Assembly: GCA_947565425.1 (NCBI GenBank)
Contig: CANOFW010000005.1
Span: forward strand, 62,001 to 126,000
Source of the DNA: an uncultured Lachnospiraceae bacterium
GTDB taxonomy: Bacteria > Bacillota > Clostridia > Lachnospirales > Lachnospiraceae
Length of the DNA stretch: 64,000 nucleotides
Direction of reading: 5' to 3'
Part shown: positions 7,711 through 16,824 of the stretch, one piece after another
Numbering within the stretch: position 1 is the stretch's first letter
Layout of the letters: each line of letters starts with the position of its first letter
Notes under the pieces: generated by a model
Seen by the model: the letters and a program-made list of their open reading frames with translations, nothing else
Database searches by the model: none
What the model was told of the DNA's origin: nothing
Position numbers and translations under genes: made by a program

Positions 7711-10700
7711 ATGAAAAAATGGATGGCAGTGCTGCTTACCGGCTGCTTAATTTTTCAGACCTGGGCTGGGGGATCAATGTTGGCTCATGCTGAAAATTAT
7801 GTGCAGGAAGGCGAAAGCAGCGAGGTAGACGTGAGAGCAACGCAGGCGCAAAGCGCTCTGGAGGTAGAAGTCCGTTCCTCTCTTTTAGTCCCTTATAAAG
7901 GGAAAGTAACCGTACATATCAGTGATGGTAAAGGGACAGAAGCATCGAAAGAGCTGGATTTTAGCAATTCAGATTCATTGACAGCAAGATTTGATGTTGC
8001 TCAGGGAGACTATACAGTTTCTGTGCAGGCGGAGCAATTTGCCACTTATACACAGCAATTGCATGCAGAGGCGGGGTGGCTGACGAAGATTTTAGTTTGC
8101 TCCGGTAAAGTTGAGACTGGAAGCGACGCGGTTCCCGGATGGATTTGTCCGGGTGATGTGAACCGGGATGGTGCTGTAAATGAGGAAGATACAAAAGCCA
8201 TACTCAAAGAAATCCGAGAGAATCCGCAGGGCACAGACATGGATATCAATCAGGACGGCAAGACGGATATTGCAGATTTACAGTGTGTGGTACAAAGCCT
8301 GAACGAAGATAGGAAATCCCAGGTACAAAAGCTGGGTCTGGTTCAGGGAATGCAAGCGGAGGAAGGCACCGCCATAGAGGGAAATGTAGAGGCATTTTTG
8401 AATAATGCCGGCGCTATCCGTTTGAAACCATTAAGTGCAGGAGAGGCAATTTCAACACAAAATCCCGTAAGCATGAAATTTGCATTGACACAGGATGATG
8501 TTATGGACGCCGCACTTATGCCGAAAATAGAGGGGATTACGCTTCATGCGCCTACTGAAATGGATGAAGACGGTACCATTTTTAGTGAGATTACGGATGG
8601 AGAGGCAGTTGTTGTAACGGTCGATGAAAAGGGAGAGGAACAAGAAATTTCCTTCCCGCTTGCGCAGCAGCAAAGAGCCCTGGCATCTCAAGTGGAGCGA
8701 ATGACGTTTGCCCAGCCTGCTTTGGCTTCTTCTAGCAGCGTAAGCGTTGAGGCGGACGGTTCTTTGGTTCTTAATTTTGGTACGCAGATAGCGGTAAAGA
8801 GAGTGACTATCCGCATTACCGGAACGAAAAAGACAGAACCGCTTGTTAATATTGCCAAAGTGGAATTTGTCAATAATATGGAAGAGAGGATTCCGGCGCC
8901 GCAGCTTGATATTCCTACGTTGAATGAGCCGCAGTCAGAGAATCAAGGATTAATGGTATCTTGGAATGCCCAGAGGAATATAACCGGATATGAGGTCTAT
9001 GTGTCTGGTCCGGTAGGGAAACAGGCGACCGTCCAGTCACAGATTGTCCGCGTATCGAGTACGCAGCACAGAATCAGTTCGATTAACGACCAGAATATGA
9101 GAAACTTTGAAAAATATACAATCAAGGTCCGTTCTGTAAACGGCGATTGGCATAGTCCCTGGTCTGAGGAGCGTATCGGAGAACCCAAACCGCAGAGTCT
9201 GCCGGCGGCACCGGATAATGTGTCCGCAGTTGGCGGCTATCGGACAATCACGGTTTCTTGGAAGGATATGTCTGATTCCAACGGCTATATGGTATACTAC
9301 AAGAAATCAGAGGAGGCAGACAGCGCTTACCGTCCGGTAGTGGAAGGGTTTGAACCGCTGGTAAGCGGAGAAGGGAAGATTAACGATACGAAATATGTGA
9401 TTGGCGGTTTGGAAGATGATACACAATATTCCTTGTATGTGAGAGGGTGGAATGAGCTTGGCTGGGGAAAAGCTTCTCTGGTTTCGGTAGCATCCACGAA
9501 GAGTATAGCGCCGCCGCAGCTTCCGAAATATAAATTGCTGAATACTTCCAATGGCGTAGGCGCAGTGAGCGCCCATATTGTGAATGCCACTTATGGAGGT
9601 TCTGGTGGCGCGCATATGGTCGGAAGTCCCTTAGATACGAAAGCCGGCAGCGCTTTGGGATTGGTAGATGATGATTACGGTTCTTATTGGATGAAAGAAG
9701 ACTGGGACGACGGCGTATCTTATCCCGCCAATGACAAGGGAATGACGATTACCTTGGATAACGATTATGAAATGAATTATTTTACCTTTGCAGCGGCGGA
9801 CCAGAAGTCAGGAGTCCAGACCGTCCGTATTCGTTATTGGAATAAAGAAAACGGCGCCGCGGCACAGGTGGCTGGCGTGCGTTTGTTTGAAAAGAGAGAT
9901 GAAAATAATCAGCCGTACTATATAGTAAAAATGGATCAGAAGATCACAGCAAATAAGATTCATCTCAATATAGGAAGGAGTTATAGTGGCAACAGGCAGG
10001 CAATGATGGTAGGGGAGATTCATTTCCACCAGTACGATTCGCTGGAAGAAGATATTATGAATTTGTATGAGGATGAGATGCATACAACGCTGAGAGCTGA
10101 TGTAACCGAAGATACGATTGCTGCTTTGGAAAACCGCTTGAATACCGTAGATGCAGCGAGCGGTGAAAAGCATCCATTGTATAGAGAGCTGCAATTGGAG
10201 TTGAATACGGCGCGAGAAATTTTAAATGCAAATTTAAAGCCTTCCTATGTGGTAGATAACCGCATTACTGCGGCAAAAGATGGACACCTGGGATTCGGCG
10301 GGTTAAATGCATGGCAGCCGCTGGGAAAGGTTGCTTACCAGGGAGAAAAACTGCTGGTATTCGTTGGGCATAATACGAGAAGAACGGGCGACAACACGAA
10401 CTTGCAGCTTGTATTTACGCAGCATCATGCGGAGGCAAGTTCTCTTGCCAGAGCTGTCAACCTGAAAATTGGTCGCAATGAAATCACGGTACCTCAAATT
10501 ACGTCAAATGATTTTGAGCGAGGCGGGCAGCTTTACGTTGCTTATACAGGTAATAACAGTGCGGATCAATATGCAGTTCGTATCGGCGGCGGAAGTGACA
10601 TTCCAGTTCTGAGTGTGTATGGTAAAACGGGAGACGAGCGAACTCAGGCAATTCGTACCTATGTCCAGGAACTGGAATCTTATGTGACCTCTATCCAGGC

Positions 10701-12912
10701 GGAACATGAGAATAAACATACGAATGTAAACAATGTGAATTATGAATATAACCAGACCAATTGTATTTTGAACGCAACAGATATCATGATGCCAAAGATG
10801 ATGTATTCTCTGCCGGCTACACAAGTTTGGGCGGGAATCAAAAAAGCGGATGATAAAGTGGCGAAATTAGATCAGGCTTTGCAGGCAATGGAACAAACCA
10901 TGACGCTGTTTTACCAGCACAAAGGACTGAGCGATGCGGCAGGTACAGTCAGGGGCAATAATGCGCTGCCCGCACAGCATTTGAATATCCGTTATATGAG
11001 AATGTTTGCCGGTGCATTCATGTACGCGTCCGGGAATCATATCGGAATTGAATGGAATTCTGCTACATTGGCAAGTGCGCCTTCTAATTGGTCTGGATTT
11101 GGCTGGGGAATCGCCCATGAAATTGGCCATAACATCAATCAGGGAAGTTATGCTGTTGCGGAAGTTACGAATAACTATTTTGCGCAGCTTTTGACAGGAA
11201 AGAGACGTTATACTTATGAGAATGTGTACCGCAAAGTAACGTCTGGCACAGTCGGGCGCGCGTCCAATGTATTTACGCAGCTTGCGCTTTATTGGCAGCT
11301 TCATCTGGCGTTTGACGATAATGCAGACGACAAATATATGTATGACGATTATGAGGAGCAGTTTGCAAATCTGTTCTTTGCACGGGTAGATACATATTCC
11401 AGAAATCCGAAACAGGCTCCGCAGTCAGGCTTAACGTTAAATGGTGGTTCCGAACAGAATCTCATGCGTCTTGCCTGTGCAGCCGCAAATAGAAATATCC
11501 TTCCATTCTTTGAACGGTGGGGTATGGTGCCTGACAGTGCGACCGTCGCATATGCAGAGAAATATGGGAAAGCCGATACAAAAGCGCTGTATTATGTAAA
11601 TGAAGATGCGAGAAGCTATCGTCTGGCGCATCCGGGCGAAGTGGGAACTATCAAAGACCAGGATGCTGTCACAGCGCGCGTATCTGCAAAAGCAAACCAA
11701 GTAGAAATTACAATGCAGACGAAGTCGGATGCAAATTTAATTTTGGGTTATGAGATCAGCCGCAGTATGATTTATAATGGTGAGAAGAAGACAGAAGTAG
11801 TTGGATTTGCGCCAATAAAGACGGCGGATGCAACCGTTTATGTAGACACAATTGCTTCTATTGATAACCGTGTGATGGAATATGAGGTGCGGGCAGTAGA
11901 TAAATTCCTCAACTACTCAAATAAAACGCAGGCAGGCTCAGCAAAGATTAAAACGGACGGCGTATTAGAGAAAAGCGCTTGGACCGTTACTTCCAATATG
12001 ACGTCAGAAGACGACATAGAAATTGAAACCGATGAGGAAGATCCGGACAATGGATATCATGGAGACGGCGCTGTTCCAGTAAAGAAGGTAAACAGTATTG
12101 AAAGAATTATAGATAACGACAGGACAGCGGATGGTACGTTTACCGGTAATAGTACGGGAACGGCAGTGATCGAAATAGATATGCATAAGACCGAGGAAGT
12201 TACCTCCTTGAAATATCAGGGCGATGCTATAGGAGACGTGACTGTTGAAGTCAGTGCAGATGGTGAGACCTGGACTACCGTGAAGGAGCATTATGCAGGA
12301 ATTACTGGAGCGGAAGAAGCGACAATCTGGTTTGACTCCGTAAAAGAAGATACCAGGGATGAATGGATCGGGACGTATGATGCCAGATATGTACGCATAA
12401 CGCTGGCGAAGTCCGGTAGTATTTCGATTCAGGAAGTTGAAATCTGCGGTCCTTCTGGAGATAATCTGGAATTTATGACGACAGGAGATGCGCAGCCGGC
12501 AATTGGCATTTTGTCCAAAGATTACCAGTATGGCGATCAGAAGGAAGATGTGATTCCGCAGGGCTCTTTAATCTTCAGCGGGAATTATAAAGGAAATCCT
12601 GCCTACAATGTGGTTATATTGTACGATACCGAAGGCAATGTGATTGGCGCCAAAGATGGCAATGTGGAGGCAAAGCAAGTAATTTTTGCCGACGTGCCGG
12701 AGCATGGGAATCTAGGTGAGACTTCAAATGGAACATGGGTTTATTATGTGGAACCAGGGAAATGGGATATGGATTCCCTCCAGAAACTTGGCGGTGTGCG
12801 CGGTGAATTATATCGAGTAGACGACGCTTTGACCTTAGAAGGAGAACGTATCGTCAGCGATACGCTGGTAATTCAAATTCCGAAGACCCTTCCTTCCATC
12901 ACCTTACAGTAG
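7711..12912 (+). CDS. Secreted M60-like (enhancin) metallopeptidase with dockerin-like segment
   Basis: A 1733-residue secreted protein. The start at 7711 follows GGAAGGG and gives a typical signal peptide of about 29 residues (MKKWMAVLLTGC to AHAEN). After it come a dockerin-like pair of calcium loops at about residues 145 to 200 (DVNRDGAVNEED and DINQDGKTDIAD), two FN3 domains (about 395 to 600) and an F5/8-type C module (about 610 to 775). The peptidase domain carries HEIGHNINQ with HExxH at 1136-1140 and a glutamate at 1151, as in M60 zinc peptidases. A second discoidin-like module (about 1460 to 1590) and an unassigned C-terminal domain follow. M60 enzymes of gut bacteria cleave mucin-type O-glycoproteins; that substrate is inferred here. 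The cohesin-like gene starts 21 bases downstream, so the two are probably one operon. Confidence 0.85.
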   Translation: MKKWMAVLLTGCLIFQTWAGGSMLAHAENYVQEGESSEVDVRATQAQSALEVEVRSSLLVPYKGKVTVHISDGKGTEASKELDFSNSDSLTARFDVAQGDYTVSVQAEQFATYTQQLHAEAGWLTKILVCSGKVETGSDAVPGWICPGDVNRDGAVNEEDTKAILKEIRENPQGTDMDINQDGKTDIADLQCVVQSLNEDRKSQVQKLGLVQGMQAEEGTAIEGNVEAFLNNAGAIRLKPLSAGEAISTQNPVSMKFALTQDDVMDAALMPKIEGITLHAPTEMDEDGTIFSEITDGEAVVVTVDEKGEEQEISFPLAQQQRALASQVERMTFAQPALASSSSVSVEADGSLVLNFGTQIAVKRVTIRITGTKKTEPLVNIAKVEFVNNMEERIPAPQLDIPTLNEPQSENQGLMVSWNAQRNITGYEVYVSGPVGKQATVQSQIVRVSSTQHRISSINDQNMRNFEKYTIKVRSVNGDWHSPWSEERIGEPKPQSLPAAPDNVSAVGGYRTITVSWKDMSDSNGYMVYYKKSEEADSAYRPVVEGFEPLVSGEGKINDTKYVIGGLEDDTQYSLYVRGWNELGWGKASLVSVASTKSIAPPQLPKYKLLNTSNGVGAVSAHIVNATYGGSGGAHMVGSPLDTKAGSALGLVDDDYGSYWMKEDWDDGVSYPANDKGMTITLDNDYEMNYFTFAAADQKSGVQTVRIRYWNKENGAAAQVAGVRLFEKRDENNQPYYIVKMDQKITANKIHLNIGRSYSGNRQAMMVGEIHFHQYDSLEEDIMNLYEDEMHTTLRADVTEDTIAALENRLNTVDAASGEKHPLYRELQLELNTAREILNANLKPSYVVDNRITAAKDGHLGFGGLNAWQPLGKVAYQGEKLLVFVGHNTRRTGDNTNLQLVFTQHHAEASSLARAVNLKIGRNEITVPQITSNDFERGGQLYVAYTGNNSADQYAVRIGGGSDIPVLSVYGKTGDERTQAIRTYVQELESYVTSIQAEHENKHTNVNNVNYEYNQTNCILNATDIMMPKMMYSLPATQVWAGIKKADDKVAKLDQALQAMEQTMTLFYQHKGLSDAAGTVRGNNALPAQHLNIRYMRMFAGAFMYASGNHIGIEWNSATLASAPSNWSGFGWGIAHEIGHNINQGSYAVAEVTNNYFAQLLTGKRRYTYENVYRKVTSGTVGRASNVFTQLALYWQLHLAFDDNADDKYMYDDYEEQFANLFFARVDTYSRNPKQAPQSGLTLNGGSEQNLMRLACAAANRNILPFFERWGMVPDSATVAYAEKYGKADTKALYYVNEDARSYRLAHPGEVGTIKDQDAVTARVSAKANQVEITMQTKSDANLILGYEISRSMIYNGEKKTEVVGFAPIKTADATVYVDTIASIDNRVMEYEVRAVDKFLNYSNKTQAGSAKIKTDGVLEKSAWTVTSNMTSEDDIEIETDEEDPDNGYHGDGAVPVKKVNSIERIIDNDRTADGTFTGNSTGTAVIEIDMHKTEEVTSLKYQGDAIGDVTVEVSADGETWTTVKEHYAGITGAEEATIWFDSVKEDTRDEWIGTYDARYVRITLAKSGSISIQEVEICGPSGDNLEFMTTGDAQPAIGILSKDYQYGDQKEDVIPQGSLIFSGNYKGNPAYNVVILYDTEGNVIGAKDGNVEAKQVIFADVPEHGNLGETSNGTWVYYVEPGKWDMDSLQKLGGVRGELYRVDDALTLEGERIVSDTLVIQIPKTLPSITLQ

Positions 12913-12933
12913 TTCAGAATTATGGAGGTAAAG

Positions 12934-14331
12934 ATGAAAAATATCATAAAATATTTATGTCTGTTATTCTTTTGTATTTTTGCGATACCGGCTGCTGTTG
13001 AGGCAGCGGGGACGAATAGCCTGACTGTTGAAAATAATAAAGTGGCTGTATCGGTGAGCATTCCAGAGGGAAAGACAGAGACGATCACTTCACTGAGAAT
13101 GCAGCTTCTTGTCACCATCACCAGCGGGAGCATGGGAGAGCCGAAGTTCCAGTTTGAAAATGGTCTTCCAAGTATAATTCAGGACGCTGCGATAAGCAGT
13201 AAGGGAGAGAATATCTATGCGGTAGACTTAGTGCTCTCGGGAAAAAAAGATCAGGATATCTTTGGCGGCAGCGAATATGTAAGATTGGGAACTTTGTCGT
13301 TCCAACCGACCAGCAAGACGTATGAAATAAAAGTTGAAGTAGTCGGAGATGGAGACGATGGGCAGGAACCCTCCGTAACATATGTAGATGCCAACGGACT
13401 GTCAGCAATGACAGCTCCGCTGGCAGACGCAGAACCTGTGACAGTGACGGAAGCCAATCAGGAACAGCCCGTACAAAAGCCTTTTAATCCCAAAGTGAAA
13501 TTGACAGCATCTGTGAAGAAAGGCTCAAACCGTGTGAATTTTAAATGGGAGAAAGTGGATGAAGCAGACGGCTATGTGCTTTACAGATTCGATACGAAGG
13601 CGAAAAAATGTACGTTGCTCAAGACCATTAAAGGCGCAGATATCACGACGTATGCGAAGACATTTCCATATGGTTCTACCTATGCATTTAAAATTCGGGC
13701 ATTTAAAGAAAATGCAGATGGAAGTGTAAAATATGGCTATTACAGTTCGGCGGCAAAAGTAAAAGTATCATTAGCGCAGGTGACAGAGTTCTCTCCGCAG
13801 TACCAGAGTACATCTAAGGTTCGTATGTCCTGGAAGAAAGTTGACGGAGCGAAGGGCTATCAAATTTATCGCAGCACAAAAAAGAATGGTAAGTATAAGC
13901 TTGTTAAGACCATTAAAAAGGGAAAGGTAACCTCTTGCTCCAATATTAAGCACCCAGATGGAGAAGTTTATTATTATAAGATCCGGGCATACGCAGTTGG
14001 CTCGACAGGCGCTCAGGTATATGGCTCATACAGCGCCAAGCAATCGGCAGCGCCTCAGCAACCGAAATTGCGTTTGAAGAAAAAATCTACCAAGCAAGTA
14101 ACGTTATCCTGGAAAAAGGTGGTGCGGGCAGATGGATATGCTATTTATAGAAGCTCGTCCAAATCCGGCAAATATGTATGTGTAAAAACGATAAAAGATG
14201 CGAATGTAACAAGCTTTACGGCAAAGCTGCCCAAAGGCAAAAAGAGCTGCTATTACAAAGTATGCGCATTTGAAAAGCAGAATGGTAAGAACCGGATGGG
14301 AGCGTACAGTGCGGTTAAAAAAGCAAGATAA
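12934..14331 (+). CDS. Secreted cohesin-like protein with three FN3 repeats
   Basis: A 465-residue exported protein with a signal peptide (MKNIIKYLCLLFFCIFAIPAAVEA). The start at 12934 is set by TGGAGGT 5 to 11 bases upstream. Residues about 27 to 165 form a beta-rich module resembling a cohesin: an opening NKVAVSVSIPEG strand, a central AVDLVLSG, and an RLGTLSFQP strand as in the LATLTF strand of cohesins. Three tandem fibronectin type III-like repeats follow (about 185 to 280, 285 to 375, 380 to 465), each with a YxxYR/IYRS strand and KTIK. No sortase motif or membrane anchor is present. Lying 21 bases behind a protease that carries a dockerin-like segment, it may be that enzyme's binding partner. 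The cohesin assignment rests on pattern only and should be held loosely. Confidence 0.6.
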   Translation: MKNIIKYLCLLFFCIFAIPAAVEAAGTNSLTVENNKVAVSVSIPEGKTETITSLRMQLLVTITSGSMGEPKFQFENGLPSIIQDAAISSKGENIYAVDLVLSGKKDQDIFGGSEYVRLGTLSFQPTSKTYEIKVEVVGDGDDGQEPSVTYVDANGLSAMTAPLADAEPVTVTEANQEQPVQKPFNPKVKLTASVKKGSNRVNFKWEKVDEADGYVLYRFDTKAKKCTLLKTIKGADITTYAKTFPYGSTYAFKIRAFKENADGSVKYGYYSSAAKVKVSLAQVTEFSPQYQSTSKVRMSWKKVDGAKGYQIYRSTKKNGKYKLVKTIKKGKVTSCSNIKHPDGEVYYYKIRAYAVGSTGAQVYGSYSAKQSAAPQQPKLRLKKKSTKQVTLSWKKVVRADGYAIYRSSSKSGKYVCVKTIKDANVTSFTAKLPKGKKSCYYKVCAFEKQNGKNRMGAYSAVKKAR

Positions 14332-14347
14332 ATATAAATCCTGCCTG

Positions 14348-14376
14348 TTGATTTTTTTCCTGATTTGATTTAGAAT
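14348..14376 (+). promoter_or_regulatory. Sigma-A promoter of the amino-acid ABC operon
   Basis: TTGATT (14348-14353), a 17-base spacer and TAGAAT (14371-14376) lie 75 bases before the start of the binding-protein gene. Confidence 0.5.
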
Positions 14377-14451
14377 ACAAAATAACGCATATTTATACAG
14401 CGATACAACTACCATATTCCAAACAGGAATGGAAAACAGGAGGAAGAAATA

Positions 14452-15252
14452 ATGAAAAATGCAAAGAAGTTAGCAGCAGTATTGTTGGCAGGCGCTATGC
14501 TGACAAGCATTATGGGATGCGGGGTTCCGGCGAACACCGTACATGCCCCGGAAGATATGGCGGGCAAGAAGATTGGCGTACAGCTTGGGACGACAGGCGA
14601 TACGCTGGTAACTGATGAATTTGAAAAGGATGGCAATACGACGGTAGAGCGTTATAAAAAGGGCGCGGACGCTGTGCAGTCCTTAAAGCAGGGCAAGATT
14701 GACTGCGTAGTCATTGACTCTGAGCCGGCAAAGGCGTTTGTAGAACAGAATAGTGATTTGAAGACTCTTGACACAGAGTATACAGATGAAGAGTATGCGA
14801 TCGCTATTGCCAAAGATAATTCAGAGTTAAAAGAGAAGATTAATGGCGCCCTTGCTGAATTAAAGTCTGAAGGCGTGCTGGATCAGATTATGGCAAATTA
14901 TACAGGCGATGATACGATGGGAACCTGCCCTTATGAATCTCCGGCAGATGTGGACACATCAAACGGTAAGCTGGTAATGGCAACGAACGCAGCGTTTAAG
15001 CCTTATGAATACTATGAGAATAATGAGATAGTAGGTATCGACCCGGAAATTGCTCAGGCAGTAGCAGATAAGCTGGGCATGGAGCTTGAGATTATTGATA
15101 TGGATTTTGATGCGATTATCAATGCGGTGCAGTCTGGTAAGGCGGATATCGGCGTGGCTGGAATGACGGTCAATGAAGAACGTTTACAGAGCATTGACTT
15201 TAGCGATACATATGCCAAAGCGAAACAGGTAATCATTGTTCGTGCAAAATAG
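14452..15252 (+). CDS. Amino-acid ABC transporter binding lipoprotein, circularly permuted
   Basis: A 266-residue lipoprotein with a signal peptide ending in the lipobox IMGC. It belongs to the SBP_bac_3 family, which captures polar amino acids outside the membrane for an ABC importer. The order of its halves is inverted. Residues about 37 to 157 (from GKKIGVQLGTTGD to LKSEGVLDQIMANY) correspond to what is normally the second half of these proteins. Residues about 172 to 266 (KLVMATNAAFKPYEYY through FDAIINAVQSGKADIGVAGMT to DTYAKAKQVIIV) correspond to the usual first half. The usual hinge from QVIIV to GKKIGVQLG is thus replaced by the new termini, and a short Asp/Thr-rich linker joins the old ends. 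Both halves are complete, so a normal fold is plausible. The permease and ATPase genes follow at once. Confidence 0.85.
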   Translation: MKNAKKLAAVLLAGAMLTSIMGCGVPANTVHAPEDMAGKKIGVQLGTTGDTLVTDEFEKDGNTTVERYKKGADAVQSLKQGKIDCVVIDSEPAKAFVEQNSDLKTLDTEYTDEEYAIAIAKDNSELKEKINGALAELKSEGVLDQIMANYTGDDTMGTCPYESPADVDTSNGKLVMATNAAFKPYEYYENNEIVGIDPEIAQAVADKLGMELEIIDMDFDAIINAVQSGKADIGVAGMTVNEERLQSIDFSDTYAKAKQVIIVRAK

Positions 15253-15266
15253 GAGGAAGAGCTGCT

Positions 15267-15956
15267 GTGCAAAGTTTTGTAGAACAGTTTACATTAAATT
15301 TTATTAACGGTAACAGATACCAGTACATACTGCAAGGTTTTGTGAATACTCTGATTATCACGTTGCTGGCTGCGCTTTTAGGTATTGTCCTCGGATTTCT
15401 GGTGGCAATAATACGTTCCAGCCATGATAAGACGGGACATATGAAGATTCCCAACTTTATCTGCCAGGTGTATCTTACCGTCGTGCGCGGGACGCCCACT
15501 ATGATTCAGCTTCTGATAATTTACTATGTAATTTTTGCAACGGTAAATGTGTCAAAGATTCTCGCGGCTGTCGTGGCGTTTGGGCTCAATTCCGGCGCAT
15601 ATGTGGCTGAGATCGTTCGTTCCGGCATTATGTCTGTAGACGAGGGGCAGTCGGAAGCGGGAAGAAGTTTGGGATTGAATTATCGTCAGACCATGCAGTT
15701 TATCATTATGCCCCAGGCATTTAAAAACGTGCTTCCCGCACTGGGAAACGAATTTATCGTATTGTTAAAAGAAACTTCAATCAGCGGTTACATCGGATTG
15801 ACGGATTTAACGCATGGCGGCGATATCATCCGGGGTATTACCTTCTCCCCCTTTATGCCCTTGATTGCCGTTGCGCTGATTTATCTGCTGTTGGTAACCG
15901 GGTTATCCTGGTGTGTCAATAAGCTGGAGAGGAGGCTGAGGGTCAGTGAACGGTAA
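15267..15956 (+). CDS. Amino-acid ABC transporter permease (HisM/GlnP type)
   Basis: A 229-residue inner-membrane permease of the polar amino-acid family. It has about five membrane segments and the EAA-type cytoplasmic loop with [21 protein letters not shown], which contacts the ATPase. The start is a GTG at 15267 with AGGAGGA about 9 bases upstream. The early part shows [15 protein letters not shown], a hallmark of this permease class. It follows the binding protein by 14 bases and overlaps the ATPase gene by 11 bases, so the three form one operon and one transporter. A second permease is absent, so the channel is probably a homodimer. Confidence 0.93.
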   Translation: MQSFVEQFTLNFINGNRYQYILQGFVNTLIITLLAALLGIVLGFLVAIIRSSHDKTGHMKIPNFICQVYLTVVRGTPTMIQLLIIYYVIFATVNVSKILAAVVAFGLNSGAYVAEIVRSGIMSVDEGQSEAGRSLGLNYRQTMQFIIMPQAFKNVLPALGNEFIVLLKETSISGYIGLTDLTHGGDIIRGITFSPFMPLIAVALIYLLLVTGLSWCVNKLERRLRVSER

Positions 15957-16683
15957 GGTATTGCTGGAAACAAAAGAGCTGCGTAAGGATTTTGGCGGTA
16001 ATCAGGTGCTTCGCGGCATCAGCACGCAAATCTGCCAGGGAGAAGTGGTGGCGATTATCGGTCCTTCCGGCTGCGGCAAATCGACCTTTTTACGCTCCTT
16101 AAATCTGTTGGAGAAGCCTACTGGCGGCAGTGTGATTTTTGAAGGCAAAGAGATTACGGCGCCCGGTGTGGACGTCAATAAAATCCGCCAGAAGATTGGC
16201 ATGGTATTTCAGCAGTTTAATCTGTTTGCAAATTTGAGCATTCAGGATAATATAACCCTTGCCCCGGTGAAACTGGGGCTGATGGGCAAAGAGGAGGCGG
16301 ATAAGCGTGCTTTAGATTTGTTGGCGCGTGTGGGACTACCCGCTAAGGCAAATGCCTATCCGTCTATGCTGTCCGGCGGACAAAAGCAGAGGATTGCCAT
16401 TGCCCGTTCCCTTGCTATGAACCCGGACGTCATGTTATTTGACGAGCCGACTTCAGCCTTAGACCCGGAAATGGTAGGCGAAGTACTGGAATTGATGAAG
16501 GAATTGGCAAAGGATGGCATGACAATGGTTGTTGTGACACACGAGATGGGCTTTGCAAAGGAGGTTGCCAGCCGCGTTATGTTCATCAATGAGGGCATGA
16601 TATGTGAGGAAAATGAACCGCAAGAATTTTTCAGTCATCCCAAGAACCAGAGGCTTCGGGATTTTCTGGCGAAAGTATTATAA
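15946..16683 (+). CDS. Amino-acid ABC transporter ATP-binding protein (GlnQ type)
   Basis: A 245-residue ATPase of the GlnQ/HisP family that powers uptake by the adjacent permease. Visible motifs are Walker [10 protein letters not shown], the Q-loop VFQQFNLF, the signature [16 protein letters not shown], Walker [15 protein letters not shown] and the switch histidine in [10 protein letters not shown]. The start is a GTG at 15946 inside the end of the permease gene, with GGAGAGG before it, which suggests translational coupling. A strong terminator follows 8 bases after the stop, closing the operon. Confidence 0.95.
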   Translation: MNGKVLLETKELRKDFGGNQVLRGISTQICQGEVVAIIGPSGCGKSTFLRSLNLLEKPTGGSVIFEGKEITAPGVDVNKIRQKIGMVFQQFNLFANLSIQDNITLAPVKLGLMGKEEADKRALDLLARVGLPAKANAYPSMLSGGQKQRIAIARSLAMNPDVMLFDEPTSALDPEMVGEVLELMKELAKDGMTMVVVTHEMGFAKEVASRVMFINEGMICEENEPQEFFSHPKNQRLRDFLAKVL

Positions 16684-16691
16684 AATTTACC

Positions 16692-16724
16692 AAAACGTTG
16701 GGAAAGGAAACTTCCCAACGTTTT
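16692..16724 (+). terminator. Rho-independent terminator of the amino-acid ABC operon
   Basis: Perfect 13-base arms, AAAACGTTGGGAA and its complement, with a 7-base loop end in a run of six T. Confidence 0.9.
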
Positions 16725-16824
16725 TTCTCATATGATGGGCTTGTCCGCTTTGTTCTTGCACATTATTAAGATAAAGGGTAAAATAGAAAGAGTAATTGTT
16801 TTAGGATACGAAACGGAGGAAGCT

